From assembly GCF_030315745.1 (NCBI RefSeq), contig NZ_JASXSH010000005.1, positions 173,558 to 237,557 of the forward strand: a DNA stretch of 64,000 nt, in the 5' to 3' direction. This stretch comes from Gordonia heveisoli. Lineage in GTDB: Bacteria > Actinomycetota > Actinomycetes > Mycobacteriales > Mycobacteriaceae. Both the position numbers and the translations under genes were made by a program. Below are positions 1 to 7,537 of the stretch, piece by piece (within the stretch, counting starts at the first letter, position 1; each line of letters opens with the position of its first letter). The notes below the pieces were generated by a model that was not told the DNA's origin, did not search any database, and saw nothing but the letters and a program-made list of their open reading frames with translations.

Positions 1-164
1 TCTTCAACTGCACACCCTTGCCGGGCGCACGTCACGGCGGCACGGGCCACCGCGGATGAGGGCTTGGTTTGTCGGCGATGTGCACCGATGAGGACCATTG
101 TAACGACATCACCTGCGTCGAACTACCAAAGCCCAGTTCACCGGCTCTCGGACCGGTCGCCGGG
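1..164. other. Non-coding left edge, probable leader of a leftward gene
   Basis: I see no convincing gene here. It lies downstream of the leftward ppgK gene. In M. tuberculosis the gene after ppgK in that direction is sigA, so this stretch is probably a promoter and leader for sigA, whose coding part would lie left of the window. That assignment rests on synteny only. Confidence 0.4.
97..102 (-). promoter_or_regulatory. Possible leftward -10 box (TACAAT)
   Basis: The minus strand reads TACAAT, a good actinobacterial -10 hexamer, in the gap after ppgK. No clear -35 is seen at 16-18 bp spacing. It would drive the gene left of the window, possibly sigA. Confidence 0.3.
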
Positions 165-953
165 TCAGGTTCGCAGCCCCTGCGACACCGCCATCGCGGC
201 GCCGACGATACCGGCCGTGTTCGCGAGTTTCGCGGGGACGACCGGCGTGGAGTTGGTCAGCAGTGGAATCCATTTGTCGGCCTTGCGGCTGATACCGCCG
301 CCGGCGATGAACAGCGTCGGCCAGAACAGCGCCTCGTAGGTGCTCAGTACCTCGGACACCTTCTCGGTCCATTTGGCGTACGACCAGCCCTTGTCCTCCT
401 TCACGCGGGAGGCGGCGATGTGCTCGGCTTCTTTCTTGCCGACGTGTAGGTGGCCGAGCTCGGTATTCGGTACGAGCGTGCCGTTGATCAGGATCGCCGA
501 TCCGATGCCGGTGCCGAACGTCAGCATCATGACGACCCCGTCGACATCCTTGCCCGCCCCGTGTGCGTCTTCGGCCATGCCTGCGGCGTCGGCGTCGTTG
601 AGCACCGACACCGGCACGCCACCGAGCCGCGAGCCGAACAACTCGTCGACGGCGGTGCCGATCCAGCTCTTGTCGATGTTGGCGGCGGTGCGCATGACGC
701 CGCCGGTGACGACACCGGGCAGGGTGATGCCGACCGGGCCGGTCCAGTCGAAGTGGGCCACGACCTCGGCGACCCCACCCGCGACCGCCTCGGGGGTGGC
801 CGGCTGTGGGGTGAGGACCTTGAATCGCTCACCCACGAGGACACCAGTGTCGAGGTCGACGACGCCGCCCTTGATGCCTGAGCCACCGACATCGACACCG
901 AAGCCGAGATTGGTTGGGGTGGTCGCGGTCTCGGTTTCGGCTGACACGGTCAT
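165..953 (-). CDS. ppgK: Polyphosphate glucokinase
   Basis: The enzyme phosphorylates glucose to glucose-6-phosphate in the cytoplasm, using polyphosphate (and ATP) as donor. The protein is 262 residues, typical for actinobacterial PPGK. It is a ROK-type sugar kinase fold: phosphate-1 loop DVGGSGIKG at residues 21-29, a sugar-binding [11 protein letters not shown] stretch mid-protein, and a TFGTGIGS phosphate-2 loop. The C-terminal half has the GWSYAKW stretch seen in PPGKs. The ATG is preceded by GGAGAGGA. It is divergent from suhB, as in M. tuberculosis Rv2702/Rv2701c. A TAGCCT at 993-998 on the minus strand could be its -10. Confidence 0.95.
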   Translation of the reverse strand: MTVSAETETATTPTNLGFGVDVGGSGIKGGVVDLDTGVLVGERFKVLTPQPATPEAVAGGVAEVVAHFDWTGPVGITLPGVVTGGVMRTAANIDKSWIGTAVDELFGSRLGGVPVSVLNDADAAGMAEDAHGAGKDVDGVVMMLTFGTGIGSAILINGTLVPNTELGHLHVGKKEAEHIAASRVKEDKGWSYAKWTEKVSEVLSTYEALFWPTLFIAGGGISRKADKWIPLLTNSTPVVPAKLANTAGIVGAAMAVSQGLRT

Positions 954-1091
954 GGTGGTCCTCTCCGACGCGATTGCTGCTGCTGCGCGTCCAGGCTATC
1001 GGCGCGTCGCGGGTTACGTGTGGTGTGTGGGAATTGCCGTGTCGGGTCCGCGGCTGTCGAAGGTCGATGTCCGATTGTGTTGAATGGAGTC

Positions 1092-1952
1092 GTGAATCCG
1101 ACACCGAGTCCCGAAACCCTGGCCGAGATCGCGCGCGCGGTTGCCGAGGAGGCCGCCGCACATGTGCGCCGTCGCCGGCCGGAATTGTTCGAGGTGTCCG
1201 GGACCCGGTCGGCCGACGACGTGGTGTCGACGAAGTCGACCGAGACCGATCCGGTGACGGTCGCCGACACCGAGACCGAAACCCTGATCCGCGACCTGCT
1301 GCACCGTGCGCGTCCCGACGACGAGGTACTCGGTGAGGAGGCCGGCGGCTCGGTCCGGGTGCCCAGCGGCGTGCGTTGGGTCGTCGATCCGATCGACGGC
1401 ACGGTGAACTTCATGTACGGCGTGCCCGCCTATGCGGTGTCGGTCGCCGCGCAGGTCGACGGCGAGTCGGTGGCGGGGGCGGTCGTCGATGTGGCCCGGG
1501 AACTGACCTACAGCGCCGCGCTCGGCGGCGGGTCCTATGTCGCCGACCGGGAGGGCAACCGGCATCGGTTGTCCTGCAACCAGATCGACCGGGCGGAGCT
1601 GGCGCTGGTGGCCACCGGATTCGCCTACGACGCACCGCGACGGGCTGCGCAGGGCAGGATCGTGGCCGGTCTGCTGCCACAGATCCGCGACATCCGGCGC
1701 ATCGGTGCGGCCGCGCTCGATCTGTGCATGGTGGCCACCGGTGCGGTCGACGCTCACTACGAGCACGGCCTGAGTCCGTGGGACTGGGCAGCTGGTGCGC
1801 TGATCGCGGCCGAGGCGGGTGCGGTGGTGCGTACGCCACCGCCGGATTCGCGTGCGTCGGAGGGCTATCTGACGATGGCCAGTGCGCCGGGCGTGGCGAC
1901 CGAATTGGTCGCTCTCATCGACGAACTGGGCGGACTCGACCCGCTCGGCTGA
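1092..1952 (+). CDS. suhB: Inositol-1-monophosphatase family protein
   Basis: It probably hydrolyses myo-inositol-1-phosphate to inositol, feeding phosphatidylinositol and mycothiol synthesis. About 286 residues. Metal-binding motifs are visible: GEE near residue 81, DPIDGTVNF at 99-107, and WDWAAGALIAAEAG near the C terminus. Sequence and neighbours match SuhB (Rv2701c). The frame stays open upstream to 1020. I chose the GTG at 1092 because the protein then begins like its relatives, with GGAG just upstream, although the spacing is short. GTG 1077 and TTG 1080 are alternatives. Confidence 0.9.
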   Translation: MNPTPSPETLAEIARAVAEEAAAHVRRRRPELFEVSGTRSADDVVSTKSTETDPVTVADTETETLIRDLLHRARPDDEVLGEEAGGSVRVPSGVRWVVDPIDGTVNFMYGVPAYAVSVAAQVDGESVAGAVVDVARELTYSAALGGGSYVADREGNRHRLSCNQIDRAELALVATGFAYDAPRRAAQGRIVAGLLPQIRDIRRIGAAALDLCMVATGAVDAHYEHGLSPWDWAAGALIAAEAGAVVRTPPPDSRASEGYLTMASAPGVATELVALIDELGGLDPLG

Positions 1953-1971
1953 TCCGCCGCCCGCTCACCGG

Positions 1972-2676
1972 TCAGCAGCTCGACGAGTGGACCGCGCTGA
2001 GGAGGCTGGGATCGACGCCGGTGTCGGGGTTCTTCGGGTTGGCGGCCTTCAGCGCCTCCAGGGCGGCCTTGGAGTCCTGCGACCAGTCCGGACCCTTGTA
2101 GTACGTGCCCAGGGCGACGTCGACCGAGGTGTCGCGACGGTTGTCGGTGACCAGTTCGGCGCACGGGAAGGCGACCCACAGTGCGGCTGCGCCGGATTTG
2201 CCCGCCGCGCCGAAGCGGATCTGTGCGACGCAGTTCAGGTCGTGGTTGGGATAGATCGGGTCGTCGCCGTACGGGTTGTCGGCGGCGGGGGTGAAACCCT
2301 GCCGGGTCAGGTCGTCGGAGACCGAGCGGGCGGCACCGCGTTCGTTGGAGGCGTTGAGGACCCGGATCTGGAAGGTCGACAGCGCCGCCGGGATCACCTC
2401 GAGCATCTCGGCGCGCGGCGCGACGGTTTGTGTGGCGGCCGGGGTGGCCGGCGGTGTGTTCGGCCCGGCGGTGGTCGACGAGGCGGTGGCCGGGGTCGGC
2501 TGATTGCAGTCGGTCGGTGCGGCCTCGGTGGTGTCGTCGGATAGTGCGACCGACCACACCACGACACCGACCAGTGCCAACACCACCATGGCGATGATGG
2601 CCGGCAGGTGGCGGCGACGCCGGTAGGGTTGACCGTTCTCATCGGTCGGATATCCGGTCGTGATCTGCGATACCAC
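1972..2676 (-). CDS. cei: Cei-like envelope integrity protein (LytR_C domain)
   Basis: About 234 residues: a short cytoplasmic N terminus rich in arginine, one membrane segment (IIAMVVLALVGVVVWSVAL), a Thr/Ala/Pro-rich linker, then a LytR_C-type domain (FQIRVLNASNERGAA...) outside the membrane. This architecture and the position between suhB and a DUF4193 gene match Rv2700 (Cei), needed for cell-envelope integrity in mycobacteria. The GTG at 2676 is chosen because AAGGAG and a second GGAG precede it. The frame extends to 2805, but that extension looks unlike protein. Its molecular activity is unknown. Confidence 0.8.
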   Translation of the reverse strand: MVSQITTGYPTDENGQPYRRRRHLPAIIAMVVLALVGVVVWSVALSDDTTEAAPTDCNQPTPATASSTTAGPNTPPATPAATQTVAPRAEMLEVIPAALSTFQIRVLNASNERGAARSVSDDLTRQGFTPAADNPYGDDPIYPNHDLNCVAQIRFGAAGKSGAAALWVAFPCAELVTDNRRDTSVDVALGTYYKGPDWSQDSKAALEALKAANPKNPDTGVDPSLLSAVHSSSC

Positions 2677-3057
2677 CGTGGACTCCGCTCCTTCTCCGAC
2701 GTGCGACTGCGCCCACTGTAGAGGGTGTGTAAAGCCGACGGCGGCAGGGCTCGCCAGAGCGGACTGTCGGCGAGGACACGCCCGACACGGCGCCGGTGAA
2801 CTCATGGTTGACCCGGCGGTCTCGGTGCACTATTCTTCGGGCGCCCGCTCTCCTCAGCCCTGAGGGAGGGAATCGGCGAAAAGTGATCAAGATCACAGGA
2901 GTCGACTGGGTATCGGGAAACGAATTGCATTGGTCGCGACGTTGTAGTGACCCCGCAGTGATGTCGATCCCGGCGGGGCTGCGCATAAGGAAGGGCTGTC
3001 CGGCCACAAGCCGGCAGCCGGGAGCGCTTGTGAGACTCTCGACAAGTAAGGCACACG
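2677..3057. other. Intergenic promoter region between cei and the DUF4193 gene
   Basis: There is no supportable gene in these 381 bases. Small frames on both strands lack family resemblance and ribosome sites. The stretch separates divergent genes and contains a CRP/GlxR-like palindrome (listed separately). It should hold promoters for both genes, but I could not assign -10/-35 pairs confidently. Confidence 0.6.
2882..2897. promoter_or_regulatory. CRP/GlxR-type binding site
   Basis: The 16-mer AGTGATCAAGATCACA is a near-perfect inverted repeat. It matches the cAMP-receptor consensus TGTGA-N6-TCACA at all fixed positions but the first. It lies about 160 bases upstream of the DUF4193 start. 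CRP (Rv3676) and GlxR are the regulators of this family in mycolata. Binding here is inferred. Confidence 0.6.
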
Positions 3058-3357
3058 ATGGCTACTGATTACGACGCCCCACGACGTACCGAGACCGAAG
3101 ATCTCAACGAGGATTCCCTCGAGGAGCTGAAGGCCCGGCGCAGTGAGGCGCAATCCTCGGCGGTGGATGTCGACGAGGGTGACACTGCCGAGTCCTTCGA
3201 ACTCCCCGGTGCGGATTTGTCCGGCGAGGAGCTCTCGGTGCGGGTGGTGCCGAAGCAGGCAGACGAATTCACCTGCAGCAGCTGCTTTCTCGTCTACCAC
3301 CGCAGCCGGTTGGACCACGAGAACGGCTCGGAGATGATCTGCGTCGACTGCGCCTGA
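3058..3357 (+). CDS. DUF4193 small acidic zinc-ribbon protein
   Basis: 99 residues, conserved across mycolata (Rv2699c). The N-terminal two thirds are very acidic. The C terminus carries two CxxC pairs (CSSC and CVDC, about 18 residues apart) that look like a treble-clef/DksA-type zinc site. Function is unknown. The fold suggests an RNA-polymerase- or nucleic-acid-associated factor, which is inference. It is monocistronic: it has its own upstream region with a CRP-like site, and a strong terminator follows. Confidence 0.85.
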   Translation: MATDYDAPRRTETEDLNEDSLEELKARRSEAQSSAVDVDEGDTAESFELPGADLSGEELSVRVVPKQADEFTCSSCFLVYHRSRLDHENGSEMICVDCA

Positions 3358-3391
3358 ACGGCGGGTCACGCCGGTCGAAACCGGAAACTGC

Positions 3392-3427
3392 AAGACAGGA
3401 CGAACCCCGCGGGGCGCGTCCTGTCTT
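3392..3427. terminator. Intrinsic terminator between convergent genes
   Basis: A perfect 11-bp stem (AAGACAGGACG pairing with CGTCCTGTCTT) encloses a 14-base loop that contains a second CCCC/GGGG pairing. The end of the right arm and the following bases are T-rich (CTTGCTTTGTCTT). It can serve both the DUF4193 gene and the convergent DUF3093 gene. Confidence 0.8.
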
Positions 3428-3452
3428 GCTTTGTCTTATTCCCTCTCGGGCG

Positions 3453-3977
3453 CTACCCGGTGGCAGGCGGTTGCGCCGCGGCGTCCTCGACGCCCAGCGC
3501 GGCCAGCAACTGCGCCGGACGGCGGGTGGAGACCAGCCAGTAGGGCGTCGGATCGTCGGGGTCGTCGAGAACGATGAGCACCATCGTCTTCACCCAGGCA
3601 CGATGAACGAGGTAGGCGGCCGGATCGAGCTGACGGCCGAGTGCGGCGCTCTTCGCGGTCGCCGGGACACTCGCGGCACGCGCGATGACCGACCGGGGCA
3701 GGCGGGCCCGGTCGGCGTGCAGCAGACGATCGTGGTCGACGCGGATGCGGGTACGACTCATCGATAGCAGCACGGCGACGCACAGGACCGCGGTCCCCGC
3801 ATAGCCGAGCAGTCCCCACGGCGAGTTGTGTGCGGAGAGTTCGATCTCGTGGCCGACGACACCGGTCACCACGGCTGCCGCCAGCCACCACCACCAGGGC
3901 ACATAGAGCCGTTCGTCGAAGAGTGGGCCATCGGCTGCCGAATCGTGCGACTTCTCTGGTGAATCTGGTGCGGGCAC
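3453..3977 (-). CDS. DUF3093 membrane protein
   Basis: About 174 residues. Two hydrophobic segments lie near the start (after LYVPWWWW), followed by a cytoplasmic domain resembling DUF3093 (Rv2698), of unknown function. The GTG at 3977 is chosen: there is no Shine-Dalgarno, but a TACGCT hexamer sits exactly 6 nt upstream, indicating a leaderless mRNA. The frame runs on to 4277, but that part overlaps dut antisense and is not credible. It is divergent from dut with only 22 bp between the start codons. Confidence 0.75.
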   Translation of the reverse strand: MPAPDSPEKSHDSAADGPLFDERLYVPWWWWLAAAVVTGVVGHEIELSAHNSPWGLLGYAGTAVLCVAVLLSMSRTRIRVDHDRLLHADRARLPRSVIARAASVPATAKSAALGRQLDPAAYLVHRAWVKTMVLIVLDDPDDPTPYWLVSTRRPAQLLAALGVEDAAAQPPATG

Positions 3978-3983
3978 GCGATC

Positions 3984-3993
3984 AGCGTAGTCT
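3984..3993. promoter_or_regulatory. Overlapping divergent leaderless promoters (dut and DUF3093 gene)
   Basis: Plus strand: TAGTCT at 3988-3993, six bases, then the dut GTG at 4000. Minus strand: TACGCT at 3989-3984, six bases, then the DUF3093-gene GTG at 3977. The two -10 boxes share the central TA, so polymerase can occupy only one at a time. Neither gene has a ribosome-binding site, which fits leaderless transcripts. Confidence 0.65.
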
Positions 3994-3999
3994 GCCTGC

Positions 4000-4503
4000 G
4001 TGACCGTTGATCCGTCCCCTCTCGCACCGTCCGGAATCGCACCCATCCGCGTGCGCCGACTCGATCCGGAACTACCGCTGCCGACCCGAGCGCACCCCGG
4101 CGACGCGGGCGTCGACCTGTACTCGACCATCGATCTGGAACTGCCCGCCGGCCGACGGCAATTGGTGCCCACCGGTATTGCGATCGCGCTGCCGATCGGC
4201 ACCGTCGGGCTGATCCATCCGCGGTCCGGTCTGGCCGCGCGCGCCGGACTGTCCATCGTGAACACTCCGGGCACCATCGACGCCGGCTATCGCGGTGAGA
4301 TCAAGGTCTGTCTGATCAACCTCGATCCCGAGCAGCCGATCGTCATAGCGCGGGGCGACCGCATCGCCCAGTTGCTGGTGCAGCGGGTGGAGCTGCCCGA
4401 TTTCGTGGAGGTCGCCGAACTCGACGACACCAGTCGCGGTGCGGGCGGCTACGGCTCCAGCGGAGGGCATGCGGCGCTGGGGGAGACCGCCGCGCCGCGA
4501 TGA
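4000..4503 (+). CDS. dut: dUTP diphosphatase (dUTPase)
   Basis: It hydrolyses dUTP to dUMP and PPi, keeping uracil out of DNA and supplying dTMP synthesis. 167 residues, the usual trimeric dUTPase size. All five motifs are visible: GDAGVDLYS (34-42), PRSGLA (74-79), [10 protein letters not shown] (91-100), RGDRIAQLL (about 118-126) and the C-terminal [10 protein letters not shown] arm. Start GTG, leaderless (see the divergent promoter). In M. tuberculosis dut (Rv2697c) sits between the same DUF3093 and DUF3710 genes. Confidence 0.96.
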   Translation: MTVDPSPLAPSGIAPIRVRRLDPELPLPTRAHPGDAGVDLYSTIDLELPAGRRQLVPTGIAIALPIGTVGLIHPRSGLAARAGLSIVNTPGTIDAGYRGEIKVCLINLDPEQPIVIARGDRIAQLLVQRVELPDFVEVAELDDTSRGAGGYGSSGGHAALGETAAPR

Positions 4504-4550
4504 GCGGACGGGTGGTGGTGTCGTCGCGTCCGATCGGTGCGCCGGTCGTC

Positions 4551-4556
4551 TACGCT
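4551..4556 (+). promoter_or_regulatory. -10 box (TACGCT) upstream of the DUF3710 gene
   Basis: TACGCT fits TANNNT. Transcription would begin near 4563, immediately before the ATG of a short upstream frame (4565-4621). The DUF3710 gene therefore probably has its own promoter besides read-through from dut. Confidence 0.45.
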
Positions 4557-4564
4557 GGCCTTCC

Positions 4565-4621
4565 ATGGCGCATGTGGGGATGTTGCCGCGAGACGAGGAG
4601 CTTGTGACTGATGGCACGTGA
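4565..4621 (+). CDS. Putative 18-codon upstream ORF overlapping the DUF3710 start
   Basis: The frame encodes MAHVGMLPRDEELVTDGT. Its ATG lies 8 nt after a TACGCT -10 box, so it could be translated from a leaderless or nearly leaderless end. Its stop overlaps the DUF3710 start region in another frame (ATG at 4611, uORF stop at 4619-4621). The GAGGAG inside it also serves as the downstream ribosome site. Translational coupling is possible; no product function is implied. Confidence 0.35.
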   Translation: MAHVGMLPRDEELVTDGT

Positions 4622-5513
4622 GGGTGGCGGCGAATTGCGGATCGGCGAGGCCGGTGGACCGTATGACTTCGAAGCCCTGGCGACCGACGCCGCGGATCTG
4701 GAGAACTCTCACCTCGACCTCGGTTCGGTGCTCGTGCCCGTCGTCGAGGGTGGCCAGGTCACCGTGGAGATGTCGGCCGATCACCAGCTGCAGGCCGTCT
4801 ACCTCGTGACCCCGGTTGGCCGGATCACGGTCAGTGCCTTCGCCGCTCCCAAATCGCCCGGACTGTGGCGTGAGGTGGTGCGTGAACTCGCGACCTCGCT
4901 GCGCGACGACGGTGCTGCCACGAGCATCGAGGACGGACACTGGGGTCGTGAGGTCGTCGCCGTGCTGGACGGCAACACCCATCGCTTCATCGGCGTCGAC
5001 GGTCCGCGCTGGATGGTGCGTCTCGCTGCCGGCGGCCCGTCCGAGTTGTCCAACGAGATGGCCCAGCTCGCGCGTGCGGTGCTGGCCGAGACGGTCGTGC
5101 GTCGCGGCACCGAGCCGTTCCCGCCGCGGGAACCGCTGCCGATCGTGTTGCCGCCCGTGCTCGCCGAACAGGTGAACGCGGCCCAGCAGCAGATGATGGC
5201 CGAACTCGACGACACCCAGGGCGGTGGGCCGGGGGCGACGATCCCCGAGGCCACGTCCGACGCACGGTCCGTCGATGCACCGACCGCCGACGATGTTGCG
5301 CCGTCTGCCGAGGAGAACGCAGCGGCCGGCGGTTCGGTACCCGGTGGTGCGAAGGATCAGGTCGCCCAGGCCACGGTGTGGAACCCGCAGGCCGAGGCCG
5401 TAGGCGCCGAAGCGGTCGTCGAGGAAGCCGACGACGAGGACGAGGTCCCGCCGTCGGAAGGATCGGCGATGCAGCGATTCCGTCGCTTCGGACGTCGGCG
5501 CACCGACTCCTAG
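4611..5513 (+). CDS. DUF3710 conserved actinobacterial protein
   Basis: 300 residues, orthologous by position and sequence to Rv2696c. The first two thirds form a soluble alpha/beta domain (DUF3710). The last third is a low-complexity acidic, Ala/Pro-rich tail ending in basic RRFGRRR. No catalytic motif is recognised and the function is unknown. ATG 4611 has GAGGAG about 10 bases upstream. It is followed by a hairpin and the convergent hydrolase gene. Confidence 0.85.
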   Translation: MAREGGGELRIGEAGGPYDFEALATDAADLENSHLDLGSVLVPVVEGGQVTVEMSADHQLQAVYLVTPVGRITVSAFAAPKSPGLWREVVRELATSLRDDGAATSIEDGHWGREVVAVLDGNTHRFIGVDGPRWMVRLAAGGPSELSNEMAQLARAVLAETVVRRGTEPFPPREPLPIVLPPVLAEQVNAAQQQMMAELDDTQGGGPGATIPEATSDARSVDAPTADDVAPSAEENAAAGGSVPGGAKDQVAQATVWNPQAEAVGAEAVVEEADDEDEVPPSEGSAMQRFRRFGRRRTDS

Positions 5514-5568
5514 CGGTTTCCCCTCGGGGGCGCCCGACGCCCCTGTTGTACCTGAGGTGCGCGGAGCA

Positions 5569-5589
5569 CACGGCCGCAAGCGGGCCGTG
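5569..5589. terminator. Hairpin between convergent genes
   Basis: A 7-bp perfect stem (CACGGCC/GGCCGTG) with a GCAAGCG loop, without a T tract, lies between the DUF3710 gene and the leftward hydrolase. It is a likely terminator of the U-less type common in high-GC actinobacteria. Confidence 0.45.
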
Positions 5590-5610
5590 GGGGTGGCACC
5601 CGCATTCGGC

Positions 5611-6354
5611 TCAATGCGCTATCTCGGTCAGCCGACTCCACTCGCGGGCACACGAGTCACCGAGTAGGGCCGGGCGAGCACCCCATTGCGCGAGCGTGAC
5701 CTCGACCAGCGCCGACCGTGGGGCCGCCGCGGCCCATGCCCGGCCGATCTCGATCGGGTGGATCGGGTCGTCGACCGCCGCGGTCACCACCAGCGGAACG
5801 TCGAGCATGGCGATGTCGCCGGGTGTCGGGGAATAGAAGTCGGCGGCCTGACGCAGCTGCGGAACGAGCCCCGGGTGCAGCGCGCGCCAGGATCGGTCGA
5901 GTTCCTGCGCCAGCCACGGGGGACTGGTGCGGTGCAGGTCGGCGATCGCCGCGTCCAGCCCGTCACGTTCGATGCCGTCGGCGGTGATGCGCGCGCTGGC
6001 GGTCGCGATCGCGTGCTCGGGCGACCCGCTCCAGGCGGGCAGCGCCGCCCACACGCCCGCACAGCCCCCATCGTCGTTGCCGAGCGCCCACCGGACCGCG
6101 ATCGCGGCACCGATCGACACACCCCCGACGATGATCCGGCCGTGGGTGGCTACGGCCCGGTCCAGGACCCGCAGATGCCCGTCGACCAGATCCGACGACG
6201 GTTCGGAACCGATCAGTTCCACACCCAGCGCGGCGGCCGCCGGGCCGAACGCGCGAGCCGCGTAGTCGGCGTCGGAGCCGGTTCCGGGAATGGCCACGAG
6301 TGCGGTCGGCGCGGCCTGTCGTACCCGGTCAGCCACGTCGATCGGTCCGGTCAT
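5611..6354 (-). CDS. Alpha/beta-hydrolase fold protein
   Basis: About 247 residues from the ATG at 6354 (ATG 6378 in frame is an alternative). The nucleophile elbow is GGVSIG (G-x-S-x-G type), followed by an AAIAVRWAL helix. An Asp in VTAAVDDPIHP is the likely acid, but the last 30 residues show no histidine in a typical spot except the extreme C-terminal EIAH, so the catalytic His is uncertain. It corresponds to Rv2695 by position. Substrate unknown. No good ribosome site is seen. Confidence 0.75.
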   Translation of the reverse strand: MTGPIDVADRVRQAAPTALVAIPGTGSDADYAARAFGPAAAALGVELIGSEPSSDLVDGHLRVLDRAVATHGRIIVGGVSIGAAIAVRWALGNDDGGCAGVWAALPAWSGSPEHAIATASARITADGIERDGLDAAIADLHRTSPPWLAQELDRSWRALHPGLVPQLRQAADFYSPTPGDIAMLDVPLVVTAAVDDPIHPIEIGRAWAAAAPRSALVEVTLAQWGARPALLGDSCAREWSRLTEIAH

Positions 6355-6410
6355 CGGTACTGGGCATGTTTCGATCATGCCCGACGTTGGACGGAGTGGA
6401 TGACCAGGTC

Positions 6411-6416
6411 TAGGCT
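6411..6416 (+). promoter_or_regulatory. -10 box (TAGGCT) for the OB-fold gene
   Basis: TAGGCT lies 7 nt before an in-frame ATG at 6424 and 77 nt before the Shine-Dalgarno-preceded start at 6493. The mRNA could be leaderless from 6424 or carry a 69-nt leader. Confidence 0.5.
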
Positions 6417-6492
6417 GACCCCGATGCGGCCGGGTCATCGTCCAGATGGCGATGATCCAGTGACCTGCGAACCCGACAACCAGGAGGTTGTG

Positions 6493-6867
6493 ATGCCCAC
6501 AGCCGGATATCTCAAGCGGCTCACGCGTCGCCTCACCGAAGACCTCGGTGACGCCGACGCGGAGAAGATCGCCGAGGAATCGCGAGCCACGGGTGCCCAG
6601 CACGCATCCGAGTGTTCGCGGGGTGACGAGGTCACCATGCACGGCGAACTCCGCGCGGTCGAGACCTGCTCGCGCACCGCGAAGGCCGGTGTCAAGGCCG
6701 AGTTCTTCGACGGCACCGACGTGGTACTGCTCAAATGGCTGGGTCGCAACCGAATTCCGGGTATTGAACCCGGCCGCAAACTCACGGTTCGCGGACGCCT
6801 CGCCGAATACAACGGCGGCAAGGTGATCTACAACCCGTTCTACGAATTGCATGGCGTCGAGGACTGA
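6493..6867 (+). CDS. OB-fold nucleic-acid-binding protein
   Basis: About 124 residues and close to Rv2694c. The N terminus has YLKRLTRRL, then an OB-fold/tRNA-anticodon-like domain (VTMHGELRAVET ... VLLKWLGRNRIPGIEPGRKLTVRGRL). Such folds bind single-stranded nucleic acid; the partner is unknown. ATG 6493 follows AGGAGG; GTG 6490 is adjacent. An in-frame ATG at 6424 directly after a -10 box could give a protein 23 residues longer. The gene overlaps the next (DUF3159) by 17 bases. Confidence 0.8.
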   Translation: MPTAGYLKRLTRRLTEDLGDADAEKIAEESRATGAQHASECSRGDEVTMHGELRAVETCSRTAKAGVKAEFFDGTDVVLLKWLGRNRIPGIEPGRKLTVRGRLAEYNGGKVIYNPFYELHGVED

Positions 6868-7537
6868 CGACGACGGTCCCGCCGAACCCGAAACGCCCGC
6901 ACCGTCGTTGCTGGAGCAGATGGGTGGGGTCTCGGGCCTGATCTATTCGACCATCCCGGTGTTGGTCTTCGTGCCCGCCAACACCGCATTCGGGCTGCGC
7001 GCGGCGATCGTCGCGGCGCTTGCGGCGGCTGCGGTGATCTTCGCCATCCGGCTCGCACGACGCGAGCGGCTCGCCCCCGCCATCTCCGGACTCCTGGGGG
7101 TGGCGATCTGTGTGTTCATCGCCAACCGGGTGGGGGATGCCAAGGGCTACTTCCTCTTCGGGATCTGGACCACGCTCGTCTATGCGGTGGTGTTCGTGAT
7201 CTCCATCGTGGTGCGCTGGCCGCTGGTCGGGGTCGCGTGGAATCTCGTCAACGGCGACGGCATGGGCTGGCGCAGACATCGTCGGACCCTGCTCGCCTAC
7301 GACCTGGCCACCGCGTTGTGGGCGGCCGTCTTCGGTGCGCGCTATCTCGCCCAGTCACGTCTGTACGACGAGGGCGAAACCGGCTGGCTCGCCGTCACAC
7401 GCATCGCGATGGGGTGGCCGCTGACGGCACTGGCGATTCTGGGCACGATCCTGCTGGTGCGCCGAGCCACCCGCGAGGAACACGACGTGGAACAGGTGGC
7501 CGACGGTGCCGACGAGGCCGAGGACCGCGGTCAGTAG
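6851..7537 (+). CDS. DUF3159 membrane protein
   Basis: 228 residues with about five or six hydrophobic segments. The N terminus (LLEQMGGVSGLIYSTIPVLVFVPAN) is the typical DUF3159 start, as in Rv2693c. Integral membrane protein of unknown function, translationally coupled to the OB-fold gene. The C-terminal tail is acidic. Its end overlaps the convergent ceoC gene by 7 bp. Confidence 0.85.
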   Translation: MASRTDDDGPAEPETPAPSLLEQMGGVSGLIYSTIPVLVFVPANTAFGLRAAIVAALAAAAVIFAIRLARRERLAPAISGLLGVAICVFIANRVGDAKGYFLFGIWTTLVYAVVFVISIVVRWPLVGVAWNLVNGDGMGWRRHRRTLLAYDLATALWAAVFGARYLAQSRLYDEGETGWLAVTRIAMGWPLTALAILGTILLVRRATREEHDVEQVADGADEAEDRGQ

